Shown: positions 26,171-34,949 of the stretch, piece after piece
Position numbering within the stretch: position 1 is the first letter of the stretch
Layout of the letters: every line of letters begins with the position of its first letter
The notes under the pieces: model-generated
Told to the model about the DNA's origin: nothing
The model's database searches: none
The model's input: only the letters and a program-made list of their open reading frames with translations
Source: Candidatus Accumulibacter vicinus
GTDB taxonomy: Bacteria; Pseudomonadota; Gammaproteobacteria; Burkholderiales; Rhodocyclaceae
Assembly: GCA_002425405.1 (NCBI GenBank)
Contig: DIME01000037.1
Coordinates: forward strand, 2,058 to 39,283
Direction of reading: 5' to 3'
DNA: 37,226 nucleotides
Position numbers and translations under genes: made by a program

Positions 26171-27192
26171 CAGAAAGTGTAAGCGACTTCGGCCGGTTGC
26201 TGCTCGAGCGTATCAAGAAGGTGCGCAAGCGGTCGCAATTCTTTGTAGCGCTCGCAGGTCCGGCGCAGATAGCGCATCACCAGAGGCATATCCTTGAGGT
26301 AATCCTGTTTGCCGTCGCGGTGGCAGAGGCGGGCGAAAATGCCCAGCACCTTGAGCTGGCGTTGCGCACCCATCCATTCGTAGTCGCGGTAGAAGTCATG
26401 GAAGTCGGCGTGCACCGGCAGCCCGACCTGGCGCGCAGCTTCCCAGTAGCGGATCAGGAAATCGAGTTCCTGATCTTCCGGCCACCCGATGTAGGCGTCG
26501 CGATAGAGCGAGACGGGATCGTAGGTCACTGGACCATAGACGGCATCCTGAAAGTCCAGGATGCCGGGGTTGGCCGGAAAGCTGCCGTCAATGGCCATCA
26601 GATTGCGCGAATGGTAGTCGCGGTGGACGAAAACCTGTGGCTGCTTCAGGTTGTTGTCGAGCAGCGCGGCAAAAACCGCATCGAGTGTGTTCTGCATTTT
26701 GGCATCCGGCGGCAGGCCAAGGTGCCGCCCCAAGTACCAGTCGGGGAAGAGCGCGAGTTCACGGCTGAGCAGGCTGCGGTCATAGTCGGGAAGGACACCG
26801 GCGCGGCTGGCTCGCTGGATCGCCACGAGAGCGCAGTTGGCGTCACGATAGAGTTGCGGCGCGGCTCTTCTGTCCTGCAGGGCACTCAGGTAGGTGGTGC
26901 TGCCGAGATCGGAGAGCAGCAGAAAACCCTGCGCAAGATCTTGGGCGATGATTTTGGGGACATGCACCCCCGCTTCATGAAATAGCGACGCGATGTTTAC
27001 GAAGGGATGGCAGTCTTCCTTTTCGGGCGGTGCGTCCATGATGATTCGTGTGCGCTGATCTGGCAGGGTGATGCGAAAATAGCGCCGGAAGCTGGCGTCG
27101 ACCGAGGCGGGTTCGATGCGGATCTCATCGACCGGGAATTGTGGTTCAAAAAGCGTTTGAACCCAGTCTCGTAACAGTGCGGTACGCGGCAT
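26170..27192 (-). CDS. amgK: N-acetylmuramate/N-acetylglucosamine kinase AmgK
   Basis: It has 340 residues of the aminoglycoside-phosphotransferase/choline-kinase fold. The catalytic loop is HRDYHSRNL and the metal-binding segment is ILDFQDAVYGPVTYDP. AmgK phosphorylates MurNAc (and GlcNAc) at the anomeric position, feeding MurU just downstream. It is divergent from lptD, the arrangement found in pseudomonads. It is the first gene of a minus-strand operon amgK-murU-pepP-ubiH with overlaps of 1, 23 and 8 bases. Leader hairpins lie just ahead of it. Confidence 0.9.
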   Translation of the reverse strand: MPRTALLRDWVQTLFEPQFPVDEIRIEPASVDASFRRYFRITLPDQRTRIIMDAPPEKEDCHPFVNIASLFHEAGVHVPKIIAQDLAQGFLLLSDLGSTTYLSALQDRRAAPQLYRDANCALVAIQRASRAGVLPDYDRSLLSRELALFPDWYLGRHLGLPPDAKMQNTLDAVFAALLDNNLKQPQVFVHRDYHSRNLMAIDGSFPANPGILDFQDAVYGPVTYDPVSLYRDAYIGWPEDQELDFLIRYWEAARQVGLPVHADFHDFYRDYEWMGAQRQLKVLGIFARLCHRDGKQDYLKDMPLVMRYLRRTCERYKELRPLAHLLDTLEQQPAEVAYTF

Positions 27193-27213
27193 GCCGTTGC
27201 TCCTTGGCGTCGA

Positions 27214-27268
27214 AGTCGCATCAGCGACTCACCCCGACTCTCGCCCGCAAAGGCGCGTCGGGGGTGAG
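27214..27268 (-). promoter_or_regulatory. Tandem hairpins in the amgK leader
   Basis: Two inverted repeats lie 22-76 bases ahead of the amgK ATG. The first is AGTCGC-ATCA-GCGACT (27214-27229). The second pairs CTCACCCCGAC (27228-27238) with GTCGGGGGTGAG (27257-27268), with one bulged G and an 18-base loop. Their outer edges overlap by two bases, so they may be alternative folds in the mRNA leader. No T-run follows. Regulatory use is speculative. Confidence 0.3.
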
Positions 27269-27328
27269 GAAACGGGCATGAACTTCAAGAGTCCGGGGTA
27301 CCTGGAAAAATCATGGCCGTTGAACGAT

Positions 27329-27356
27329 GATGCTAAAATGCCCTGATTTTAGCATC
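27329..27356. promoter_or_regulatory. Perfect 28-bp palindrome with two opposed extended -10 boxes (lptD/amgK)
   Basis: The arms GATGCTAAAAT (27329-27339) and ATTTTAGCATC (27346-27356) are perfect inverted copies around a 6-base centre (GCCCTG). Each arm contains TGCTAAAAT, an extended -10 (TGN-TAAAAT), one pointing toward lptD and one toward amgK. The two start sites would fall inside the opposite arm, so the promoters would interfere with each other, and a dimeric regulator could block both. No good -35 is seen on either side, as expected of extended -10 promoters. Confidence 0.5.
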
Positions 27357-27424
27357 CGACCGGTGCCGCAAAGTACCTTCAGACGGAAACCCTCCTGACA
27401 CATCCTTTAACCAACCCCTTCGGA

Positions 27425-30400
27425 ATGACGTTTCCTTCTCGGCCCAGGCCGCTGACCCTGATCTTCTGCTGCAGTGTCGTTGGCATGCTTGCCCCAAGCC
27501 ATGCCGACCAGGTTCGGGGGCAGGGTTCAGCACCATTCCGGGTCGATCCAGCCTTGCTGGGCTTGCCGCCGGTGAAACCGGGTGCCCAGCCGGAACCGCT
27601 GGCCCGGCCTTCGGCAGACACCAGGCCCGTGCACACCCCCGCAGTCGAGACACGGCCAATGCCGGTACCGCTTGCCCCCGCGCCGCAGGCCGACAGCGAA
27701 CCGGGCAAGTCGTCGGCAGACACTACCGCAACCGTTTCGGGAACGGAAGGGCGCGTCCCCTTGGCGGATAGCCTCCCGAAAGCGCCGCCCGAGGTACCAC
27801 AGGCGCCGGTGACAGGCAGCGCGCCCGAACCGCCCGACGCAGCGGCAACAACTGGCGCAGCGCTTGCCCAGCCAAACGAAGAAGCGGTTCTGCCATCCTC
27901 GCGACAGGCGACCCAGGAATCCCCTCCGGCAGTGGACGACGAACGCCGTGTGGCAGTGCCGCCGGTTGTCAGGCCCAAGCCTGTCGGAGCCGCCGCCGGA
28001 TCGGTACAGAAGTCTGCCGTACCGGCAGGGTCATTGCCCATCGCTCCTGCGCTTGCCGAGTCGTTACCCGATGCGGAGTCGTTGTCATTGCGGATGGCCC
28101 CGGCGATACTGCCGCCAGTATCGGGGAGCAAGGTGCCGCGACCAGTTTTCCTGAGCGCCCAGCGCATCTCGGGGGTCGTGGACCGCGAGGTGATGGCCGA
28201 AGATGCCGCGGAATTGCGCAAGGCCGGCACCGTGCTGACTGCTGATCGCCTGACCTACTGGCCGGTTGACGACGAGGTCGAGGCAGTCGGGAAGGTGCGC
28301 ATCGAGCAAGGTGAGGACGTCATTTCCGGATCGCAGGGGCGCCTCAAGATCGAGGATCAGGTCGGTTTTTTCGATCAGGCTTCGTACTTCGTCAAACGGC
28401 AGTCGGCACCAGCGGTTGCGGCGCAGGGCAGCAAGAAACCGGATTTGCCCTGGGCCGAGCAGGACGAATCGACAACCGGTTTTGCCGCACCGCGTGTGCT
28501 TGGCATCAAGCCCGGGCAGACCCGGCTGAAGAGTCCGACAAAGCCGGCAAACGAATTGACGGAGGCGCGCGGCGAGGCCGAGCGCATCGATCTCGAAGGG
28601 GAAAATCAGTATCGTTTGACCTCTGCCACCTACACGACCTGCAAGCCCGGCAACGATGACTGGTATCTCAGTTTTTCCAGATTGAAGCTCGACTACGATA
28701 ATGAGGTGGGGAGCGGCGACGACGCCACGGTACACTTTCTCGGCGTACCGATCCTGCATTCCCCATGGGCTTCCTTTTCGCTGAACAACGAGCGCAAGTC
28801 CGGTTTTCTGATTCCCCGCTATGGATCGAGCAGTGACAACGGCCTGGAACTCGCCGTGCCGTACTATTGGAACATCGCACCGAACATGGATGCAACGTTT
28901 GAGTCCCGGATTCTCAGCAAACGCGGCTTTCAGCTTGGCTCCGGATTTCGCTATCTCGATACCGTTTATGGTGGAACTTATCGCGGCGAGACGTTTGGCG
29001 AATATCTCCCGCACGACCGGAAAACGAACACTGATCGCTGGGGCGTGGTGTTGAATCACAGCCAGACGCAGGCCAACGGATTCTCCGGGACAATCAATTA
29101 CTCCAAGGTTTCGGACAACGACTACTATACCGACCTGTCCAGTCAGATTACCAGCACCTCGAAGACACAACTCCTGCAGCAGGGGGTACTGAGCTATGGT
29201 GGGGGTGGCTGGTGGAACGCAACGGCCAATCTGCAGTCTTTCCAGACCCTGCAGCCCGACCCGAAGAATCCGGTGGCCAAGCCGTATCGCTTGTTACCGC
29301 AGATTACGATTAACGCAAGACAACCCGACCTGTTCTCAAGCGACAGTGCTTTTTTCGGGCAATACACTGCTTTTGTGCACCCCGATGCAGACAAGGTTGA
29401 AGGGCAGCGAATCGTGTTGCAGCCCGAGGTGTCATTACCCTACGTCACGCCGGGGTGGTATGTGGTTCCGCGCATCGGGGTTAACTTTACCCAGTATTCA
29501 CTATCCTATCCAACGTCGGCGAATGTGCTTCCTACATCGATCAGCCGCACCTTGCCGATTGTCAGCGTCGATTCCGGGATGACCTTCGAGCGATCGAGCA
29601 ACTGGTTCGGCCGTGACTATACCCAGACACTCGAGCCGCGATTGTTCTATCTGAGCATTCCCTACCAGAACCAAAACAACATTCCGGTTTTCGACACCGC
29701 GCTCGCAGACTTCAATTTTGCGCAGATCTTTGCCGACAACCAGTTTTCCGGCTGGGATCGCATCAACAATGCCAATCAATTGACCGCTGCAGTGGCTTCT
29801 CGCCTGGTCGATTCATCTTCCGGGAGCGAAATCATGCGGGCGATGGTTGGCGAAGTCTTCTACTTCACCGATAACCGGGTGGTCCTGCCGGGCGCGCAAG
29901 CCAGGACCACCGACCGCAAATGGGATAAATCCGATTTGCTGGCCGCCTTCAGTGGCCAGTTGTTACCCCGTCTGTACGCCGATGCTGCCGTACAGTTCGA
30001 TATCAACGACCAGCGTCTCCAGCGTTACTCGCTCGGTACGCGTTATCTGCCGGGGCCAGGCAAGGTGCTGAACGCCGGTTACCGTTACAACGTCGATGCG
30101 GCGACACCGATCAAGGAGTTCGACATTTCCGGGCAATGGCCGATCAACGCTCGCTGGCAGGCGGTCGGTCGCTATAACTACTCGTTGATCAATTCCACAC
30201 CGGTCGAGATCATTGGCGGACTGGAGTACAACGCGGGCTGCTGGGCGCTGCGTACGATTGTTCACCGGATTCAGACGACCCAGGCCGACTCGACCACGCA
30301 GTTTTTCGTACAACTTGACCTGACCGGGTTGTCGAGCGTTGGCACAAACCCGCTGACTGTTCTCCAGCGCAGGATCCCCGGATACACTGTGGGCCAGGCG

Positions 30401-30427
30401 GCGACTGACCCAGCTTTGGCTGAATGA
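27425..30427 (+). CDS. lptD: LPS assembly outer-membrane protein LptD with Pro/Ala-rich N-terminal insert
   Basis: LptD inserts lipopolysaccharide into the outer leaflet with LptE. It has 1000 residues, about 200 more than E. coli LptD. A signal peptide (about 1-27, ending SHA) is followed by a low-complexity Pro/Ala/Ser stretch (about 35-235), then the LptA-like periplasmic domain (from about 240, ISGVVDREVMAEDAAELRKAGTVL) and the 26-strand type barrel to the end. The mature protein has only two cysteines, C406 (TTCKPG) and C939 (GCWALR), so one interdomain disulfide at most. The surA ATG overlaps its stop. The annotated ATG is the first in frame before a good signal peptide. Confidence 0.94.
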   Translation: MTFPSRPRPLTLIFCCSVVGMLAPSHADQVRGQGSAPFRVDPALLGLPPVKPGAQPEPLARPSADTRPVHTPAVETRPMPVPLAPAPQADSEPGKSSADTTATVSGTEGRVPLADSLPKAPPEVPQAPVTGSAPEPPDAAATTGAALAQPNEEAVLPSSRQATQESPPAVDDERRVAVPPVVRPKPVGAAAGSVQKSAVPAGSLPIAPALAESLPDAESLSLRMAPAILPPVSGSKVPRPVFLSAQRISGVVDREVMAEDAAELRKAGTVLTADRLTYWPVDDEVEAVGKVRIEQGEDVISGSQGRLKIEDQVGFFDQASYFVKRQSAPAVAAQGSKKPDLPWAEQDESTTGFAAPRVLGIKPGQTRLKSPTKPANELTEARGEAERIDLEGENQYRLTSATYTTCKPGNDDWYLSFSRLKLDYDNEVGSGDDATVHFLGVPILHSPWASFSLNNERKSGFLIPRYGSSSDNGLELAVPYYWNIAPNMDATFESRILSKRGFQLGSGFRYLDTVYGGTYRGETFGEYLPHDRKTNTDRWGVVLNHSQTQANGFSGTINYSKVSDNDYYTDLSSQITSTSKTQLLQQGVLSYGGGGWWNATANLQSFQTLQPDPKNPVAKPYRLLPQITINARQPDLFSSDSAFFGQYTAFVHPDADKVEGQRIVLQPEVSLPYVTPGWYVVPRIGVNFTQYSLSYPTSANVLPTSISRTLPIVSVDSGMTFERSSNWFGRDYTQTLEPRLFYLSIPYQNQNNIPVFDTALADFNFAQIFADNQFSGWDRINNANQLTAAVASRLVDSSSGSEIMRAMVGEVFYFTDNRVVLPGAQARTTDRKWDKSDLLAAFSGQLLPRLYADAAVQFDINDQRLQRYSLGTRYLPGPGKVLNAGYRYNVDAATPIKEFDISGQWPINARWQAVGRYNYSLINSTPVEIIGGLEYNAGCWALRTIVHRIQTTQADSTTQFFVQLDLTGLSSVGTNPLTVLQRRIPGYTVGQAATDPALAE

Positions 30428-31743
30428 TAGGTTGCATGATGAAGTTTCTATTTCGTGGCGTGCTTCTGCCCGCCTGCCTGGTCGGGCTGGCAACCGCACA
30501 ACCGCAGCCAGTACGGCAGCCGGCCGCGGTCGATCGTATCGTTGCGGTGGTCAATGATGAGGTGATCACGCAGTACGAGTTGCGTTCCCGTCTCGATTCT
30601 GCGTTGGGTCAGTTGCAGCGACAGGGAATGTCATCGCCACCGCGTAATGTGCTCGAAAAGCAGGTGCTTGAACGTCTGGTGATGGACAAGGTGCAACTGC
30701 AGCAGGCGCGTGACATGGGCTTACGCATTGATGATGCGCAACTCGAGCAGGCGCTGCAGCGTATTGCTGCGGGCAACAATCTTTCGCTCGCCCAGTTCCG
30801 GGCAGTGCTGGAAAAGGACGGGATCGCGTTTGCAAGCTTTCGTGAAGAGATTCGCGCGGAAATCACGATTGCCCGCCTGCGCGAGCGCGAGGTGGAAAGC
30901 AAGATCTTCATCTCCGACGGCGAAGTGGACAACTATCTTGCCAGTCCGTCGGTGCAGGGCGGTACTGAGGAAGAGTATCAGTTGGCGCATATCCTGCTGC
31001 GAGCGCCGGAGTCGGCGAGCCCGGAGCAGATTCAGAAACTGCGGGCCAAAGCCGAGCAGATGCTGGAACGTTCAAGCAAGGGCGAGGATTTTGCGCAGCT
31101 TGCGGCCGCCTATTCGGATGCTCCGGACGGCATGAAGGGAGGCAATCTCGGTTGGCGTTCGCTCGATCGCCTGCCCACGATGTTCGCCGAGGCAAGTCTC
31201 AAGCTCAAGGTCGGTGAGGTGTCGCCAGTGCTGCGCAGTTCGAACGGCTTCCATCTGATCAAGCTCTTGGCCAAACGCGGAGGCGGTGCAGTCCAGGTCG
31301 TCGAGCAGACGCACGCGCGGCATATCCTGATCAAGGTCAATGAAGTCGTGTCGGAGTCGGAGGCACGGCATAAGCTGGAGAGCTTGCATGCGCGGATCAA
31401 GCATGGTGAAAACTTTGCCGAGTTGGCCAGGCTTTTCTCGCAGGACGGCTCTGCCTCCAAAGGCGGCGATCTTGGCTGGATCTATCCCGGCGATACCGTT
31501 CCGGAGTTTGAACGGGCGATGAATCTTCTCGCACCAGGCGAACTCAGCCAACCGGTTCAGTCACCGTTCGGTTTTCACCTGATCGAAGTGCTTGATCGCC
31601 GTATCCAGGACGTTTCGAGTGAGCGGCGACGCGCTGCGGCGCGCCAGACGCTGCGCGAACGCAAGCGTGACGAGGCCTACCAGGACTGGCTGCGCCAGGC
31701 ACGCGACCGGGCGTATGTGGAAATCCGGCTTGAGGAAGGCTGA
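30424..31743 (+). CDS. surA: Periplasmic chaperone and peptidyl-prolyl isomerase SurA
   Basis: SurA escorts outer-membrane proteins, LptD among them, across the periplasm. It has 439 residues: signal peptide (about 1-29, MMKFLFRGVLLPACLVGLATA), N-terminal chaperone domain (IVAVVNDEVITQYELRSRL onward), and two parvulin domains at about 178-285 (HILLRAPESASPEQ) and 294-395 (HILIKVNEVVSESEA). The ATG at 30424 overlaps the lptD stop (ATGA); ATGs at 30436 and 30439 give a more conventional signal peptide and may be the true start. The operon order lptD-surA-pdxA-rsmA is widely conserved. Confidence 0.94.
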   Translation: MIGCMMKFLFRGVLLPACLVGLATAQPQPVRQPAAVDRIVAVVNDEVITQYELRSRLDSALGQLQRQGMSSPPRNVLEKQVLERLVMDKVQLQQARDMGLRIDDAQLEQALQRIAAGNNLSLAQFRAVLEKDGIAFASFREEIRAEITIARLREREVESKIFISDGEVDNYLASPSVQGGTEEEYQLAHILLRAPESASPEQIQKLRAKAEQMLERSSKGEDFAQLAAAYSDAPDGMKGGNLGWRSLDRLPTMFAEASLKLKVGEVSPVLRSSNGFHLIKLLAKRGGGAVQVVEQTHARHILIKVNEVVSESEARHKLESLHARIKHGENFAELARLFSQDGSASKGGDLGWIYPGDTVPEFERAMNLLAPGELSQPVQSPFGFHLIEVLDRRIQDVSSERRRAAARQTLRERKRDEAYQDWLRQARDRAYVEIRLEEG

Positions 31744-31747
31744 GCGA

Positions 31748-32752
31748 ATGACGTCTTTGCCCGTGCTGGCCGTCACGGCTGGCGAACCGGCCGGTATCGG
31801 TCCCGAGATCTGCCTGCGCCTGCTTGAGCATGCGCGTGAACGACCGTTCCCTGCACGCATCGTCGTTCTCGCAGATCGTTCGCTGCTCGCTACGAGGGCG
31901 GCGTTGCTGAATCTGCCCTGCGATTTGCACGATTGGGATCCTTCGCTACCGCCGCAGGCAGGTAAGGTGGAGATTCTTCACCTGCCCCTGGCAGTCGATG
32001 CCCATCCAGGTCGGCTGGCGCCAGCCAATTCGCCGTACGTGCTGGCGCTGCTCGATCGCGCACTGGCCGGATGCCTGTCCGGAGAATTTTCTGCGATGGT
32101 TACCGCGCCGGTCCATAAGGGGGTGATCAACGACGCCGGAATTCGCTTCACCGGCCATACCGAATACCTGGCCGAGCGGACGGGAACGCGTCGGGTGGTG
32201 ATGATGTTGGCCGGTGGCGGCCTGCGTGTAGCGCTGGTGACGACGCATCTGCCACTCAAGGATGTACCGGCTGCCGTGACCGAAGTGGCGATTGCCGAAA
32301 CGCTGCACATTCTGCATCGCGAGATGAGAAGCAAGTATGGCATTGCTCGGCCACGCATCCTGGTTGCCGGTCTCAACCCGCACGCTGGCGAAGGAGGCTA
32401 TCTGGGCCGCGAAGAGATCGACGTGATCATCCCGGTGCTCGACAGGCTGAGGGCCGAAGAGGGCATGACGCTGCTCGGGCCACTCCCGGCCGATACGATG
32501 TTCTCGCCGCCGGTGCTGGCACGCGGCGACTGCGTTCTGGCGATGTATCACGACCAGGGACTGACGGCGCTCAAGTACGCGAGTTTTGGTCACGGTATTA
32601 ACGTCACCCTGGGACTGCCGATCATCCGCACGTCGGTTGATCATGGGACGGCGCTTGAACTCGCTGGCAGCGGGCAGGCAGATCCCGGAAGCCTGCTGGT
32701 GGCCATCGAGCAAACGATCGAGATGGTCAAGAGAGTCAGCCGCAAGGGCTGA
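31748..32752 (+). CDS. pdxA: 4-hydroxythreonine-4-phosphate dehydrogenase PdxA
   Basis: NAD-dependent enzyme of pyridoxal phosphate synthesis. The ATG at 31748, four bases after the surA stop, is chosen because the family N-terminus VLAVTAGEPAGIGPEI follows at once; the frame is open further upstream inside surA. This gives 334 residues. Metal-ligand regions are seen: GHTEYLAERTGT, and MYHDQGLTALKY near the C-terminus. Product and position match the conserved block. Confidence 0.95.
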   Translation: MTSLPVLAVTAGEPAGIGPEICLRLLEHARERPFPARIVVLADRSLLATRAALLNLPCDLHDWDPSLPPQAGKVEILHLPLAVDAHPGRLAPANSPYVLALLDRALAGCLSGEFSAMVTAPVHKGVINDAGIRFTGHTEYLAERTGTRRVVMMLAGGGLRVALVTTHLPLKDVPAAVTEVAIAETLHILHREMRSKYGIARPRILVAGLNPHAGEGGYLGREEIDVIIPVLDRLRAEEGMTLLGPLPADTMFSPPVLARGDCVLAMYHDQGLTALKYASFGHGINVTLGLPIIRTSVDHGTALELAGSGQADPGSLLVAIEQTIEMVKRVSRKG

Positions 32753-32756
32753 TCGA

Positions 32757-33563
32757 ATGCGGCCGCCTATCGCGCGAAAGCGCTTTGGTCAGAATTTTTT
32801 GGTTGATCAGCAGATCATCACGGACTTCGTGAATCTGCTGGCGGTGCAGCGGGACGACCTGCTGGTTGAGATTGGTCCCGGGCTGGGCGCCTTGACCAGC
32901 CCGCTCTTGAGGAGGCTCGACCATCTGCATGTGGTCGAGATCGATCGCGATATCATCATCTGGCTGCGGCAAGCGTATGCGTCCGAGAAGCTGACAGTAC
33001 ATGCGGGCGATGCGCTGGCATTCGCCTTCGGTGAGTTGGCCGACGCTGCAGGCCGCGGCCTGCGCATCGTCGGCAATCTCCCTTACAACATTTCGACACC
33101 GCTCCTTTTTCACCTTGCCGGCTTTGGCGACTGCGTGCGCGACATGCACTTCATGCTGCAGAAGGAAGTCGTCGAGCGCATGGTCGCGGCACCCGGCAGT
33201 GGCGAATTCGGACGCCTGTCGGTGATGCTGCAATACCGATTCGTGATGGACAGGCTGCTTGATGTTCCGCCAGAGGCGTTCAAGCCCGTGCCAAAGGTAC
33301 ACTCGGCAATCGTGCGTCTGATTCCGCGCCCAGCAGCAACATTGTCGGTGATCGACACCCCCTTGTTCGCCAAGCTGGTGTCGGCTGCCTTCGCACAGCG
33401 ACGCAAGATGTTGCGCAACAGTCTCAAGGGTCTGGTCGACGATTCACTGCTGGCAGTGCTTGGCATTTCACCCGCCTGTCGGGCCGAGGATCTGTCGGTG
33501 GACGACTACATTCGCCTGGCCAACAGCCTCAAGACGGCGCGCTGCAGTACAGCGCCGACCTGA
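32757..33563 (+). CDS. rsmA: 16S rRNA (A1518/A1519) dimethyltransferase RsmA (KsgA)
   Basis: SAM-dependent enzyme that dimethylates two adjacent adenines in helix 45 of 16S rRNA late in 30S assembly. The start at 32757 is chosen because ARKRFGQNFLVD, the family N-terminus, begins just after it; the open frame upstream lies inside pdxA. It has 268 residues. SAM motif EIGPGLGALT is around 38-47, and catalytic NLPY is at 107-110. It lies four bases after pdxA. Confidence 0.95.
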   Translation: MRPPIARKRFGQNFLVDQQIITDFVNLLAVQRDDLLVEIGPGLGALTSPLLRRLDHLHVVEIDRDIIIWLRQAYASEKLTVHAGDALAFAFGELADAAGRGLRIVGNLPYNISTPLLFHLAGFGDCVRDMHFMLQKEVVERMVAAPGSGEFGRLSVMLQYRFVMDRLLDVPPEAFKPVPKVHSAIVRLIPRPAATLSVIDTPLFAKLVSAAFAQRRKMLRNSLKGLVDDSLLAVLGISPACRAEDLSVDDYIRLANSLKTARCSTAPT

Positions 33564-33578
33564 CCTCAACCGTTGAGG
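33564..33578 (+). repeat. Short perfect inverted repeat after rsmA
   Basis: CCTCAAC-C-GTTGAGG begins right after the rsmA stop codon. It can fold as a six-pair stem with a three-base loop. It is not followed by a T-run, so it is at most a weak or factor-dependent terminator signal. The remaining ~210 bases to the convergent exonuclease gene show no ORF or other structure that I can support. Confidence 0.35.
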
Positions 33579-33786
33579 CAGGAGCCGCCCGGTTCGCCGC
33601 GGTAAAGAACTATCTCCCGTCCGCTGGCCTACCCCCGGATGGTGCCGGCGAGAAGCAGCGGGAATCCCGGGCAGTTCTGACTTTCCGTGAAGGCCTGCGC
33701 ACCAGCCGGCAGCCTGACCATGCGCTGCATACTACGGCCAACTGCTCGCTCGGTACGGAGCGCCAGTAGTGTGTGCGGCGTGGACA

Positions 33787-34554
33787 TCAGTCGGCCAGTT
33801 CAGCAGTGACCGGTGCGTGGTCCGACGGCCGTTCGAGTTTGCGTACTTCCCGGTGGATTGCGGCGCCCCTGCAGCGATCGGCAAGGGATCTGGACAACAG
33901 GATGTGGTCGATCCGCAGCCCCCGGTTTTTCTGAAAAGCGAGCATCCTGTAGTCCCACCAGGAGAAACTCTTGTCGGCTTGCGCGAAGAGGCGAAAGCTG
34001 TCTATCAGGCCGAGACTCAGCAAACGCTGAAAAGCGGCACGTTCCGGCTCCGAACAGAGGATCTGCCCGGCCCAGGTTACCGGGTCGTATACGTCCCGGT
34101 CATCCGGGGCAATGTTGAAATCGCCGGCCAGGATGAGTTGAGGATTGGCGTCGAGTTTTTCGGTGATCCATTGGGCGAGGGCATCCAGCCACTCTAGCTT
34201 GTAAGCATACTTGTCACTGCCAATAGCCTGTCCATTCGGGACGTAGGCGCAGACCACACTCATGCCGCTGACGGTCAAAGCCAGCAGGCGTTTCTGCTCA
34301 TCGGGGTAGAGCGGATTGCCGAAAACGATATCCGTCGGCGTTTCTCGCGTCAGCAGGGCAACACCATTGTACGTTTTCTGTCCCGAGAAGACGGCCTGAT
34401 AGCCCAGGGCCGCGATTTCCTGACTCGGGAAGTCCTGGTCCTGAAGTTTGGTTTCCTGCAGGCAAACGATGTCTGGTTGCTGTGCTGCCAGCCATGCGAG
34501 CAGTTGCGGCAGGCGGACCTTGAGTGAGTTGACGTTCCACGAGGCAATTTTCAT
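33787..34554 (-). CDS. xthA: Exodeoxyribonuclease III (AP endonuclease family)
   Basis: It has 255 residues of the exonuclease-endonuclease-phosphatase fold. Catalytic motifs appear in order: WNVNSLKVR at the start, LQETKL (metal Glu), GDFNIAPDDRDV, RIDHILLS and the terminal SDHAP. It repairs abasic sites and 3' blocked ends in DNA. It converges with rsmA. No clear promoter or strong ribosome site was identified in front of the ATG. It is the last conserved chromosomal gene before the mobile region. Confidence 0.94.
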   Translation of the reverse strand: MKIASWNVNSLKVRLPQLLAWLAAQQPDIVCLQETKLQDQDFPSQEIAALGYQAVFSGQKTYNGVALLTRETPTDIVFGNPLYPDEQKRLLALTVSGMSVVCAYVPNGQAIGSDKYAYKLEWLDALAQWITEKLDANPQLILAGDFNIAPDDRDVYDPVTWAGQILCSEPERAAFQRLLSLGLIDSFRLFAQADKSFSWWDYRMLAFQKNRGLRIDHILLSRSLADRCRGAAIHREVRKLERPSDHAPVTAELAD

Positions 34555-34949
34555 GTTTGACCGAACCGATGATTGAATTGCGCGAAGGTAACTAACGAAT
34601 AGCGTTTATCGGCCGCGCCAAAAGCGCCGGGTCCAAGCGGTGGCGTATCCGCGGCAGATAAACCTCGTTGGACTGAAGCGCCTCGACGGCAGTACTGATG
34701 GGGATTGTAAGCGTCCCGCGGCTTGGGTCAAGCCACGGGTAGGGTTCGGACGCGCGGGCGCGGGGTTCACGAGAGCCTTCCGCGTCGTCGCGGGAGCCTC
34801 ACCGGAGTCAAACGGGCCGTCGGGTTGCGGCAAGCCCGGGTCAAGACCGTGACTTCGTCGCCTCGCCGACGCGTCAGCTCCTGGCGGCCTCGACCCCCAA
34901 GCGTCACCCAGCGCCACCGCCGAGGCTCCTCGGCCCTGCCCAGCCGTTC
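34555..34949. other. Gene-poor GC-rich stretch, probable 3' end of the IS91-like element
   Basis: These 395 bases lie between the xthA start and the transposase C-terminus. The left ~130 bases should hold the xthA promoter, though none is clear. Farther right the sequence becomes very GC-rich and contains a hairpin, CGCGGCTTG-GGT-CAAGCCACG (34717-34737, one G-T pair). IS91-type elements end with a hairpin-bearing origin downstream of the transposase gene, so the element boundary may lie near 34.7 kb. Long open frames here on both strands look like GC-bias artefacts. Confidence 0.4.

Noticed and set aside
27379..28230. Long minus-strand ORF opposite the 5' part of lptD
   Set aside because: It mirrors the low-complexity Pro/Ala region; repeats of Gly/Ser/Ala are the complement of that composition and no family is seen.
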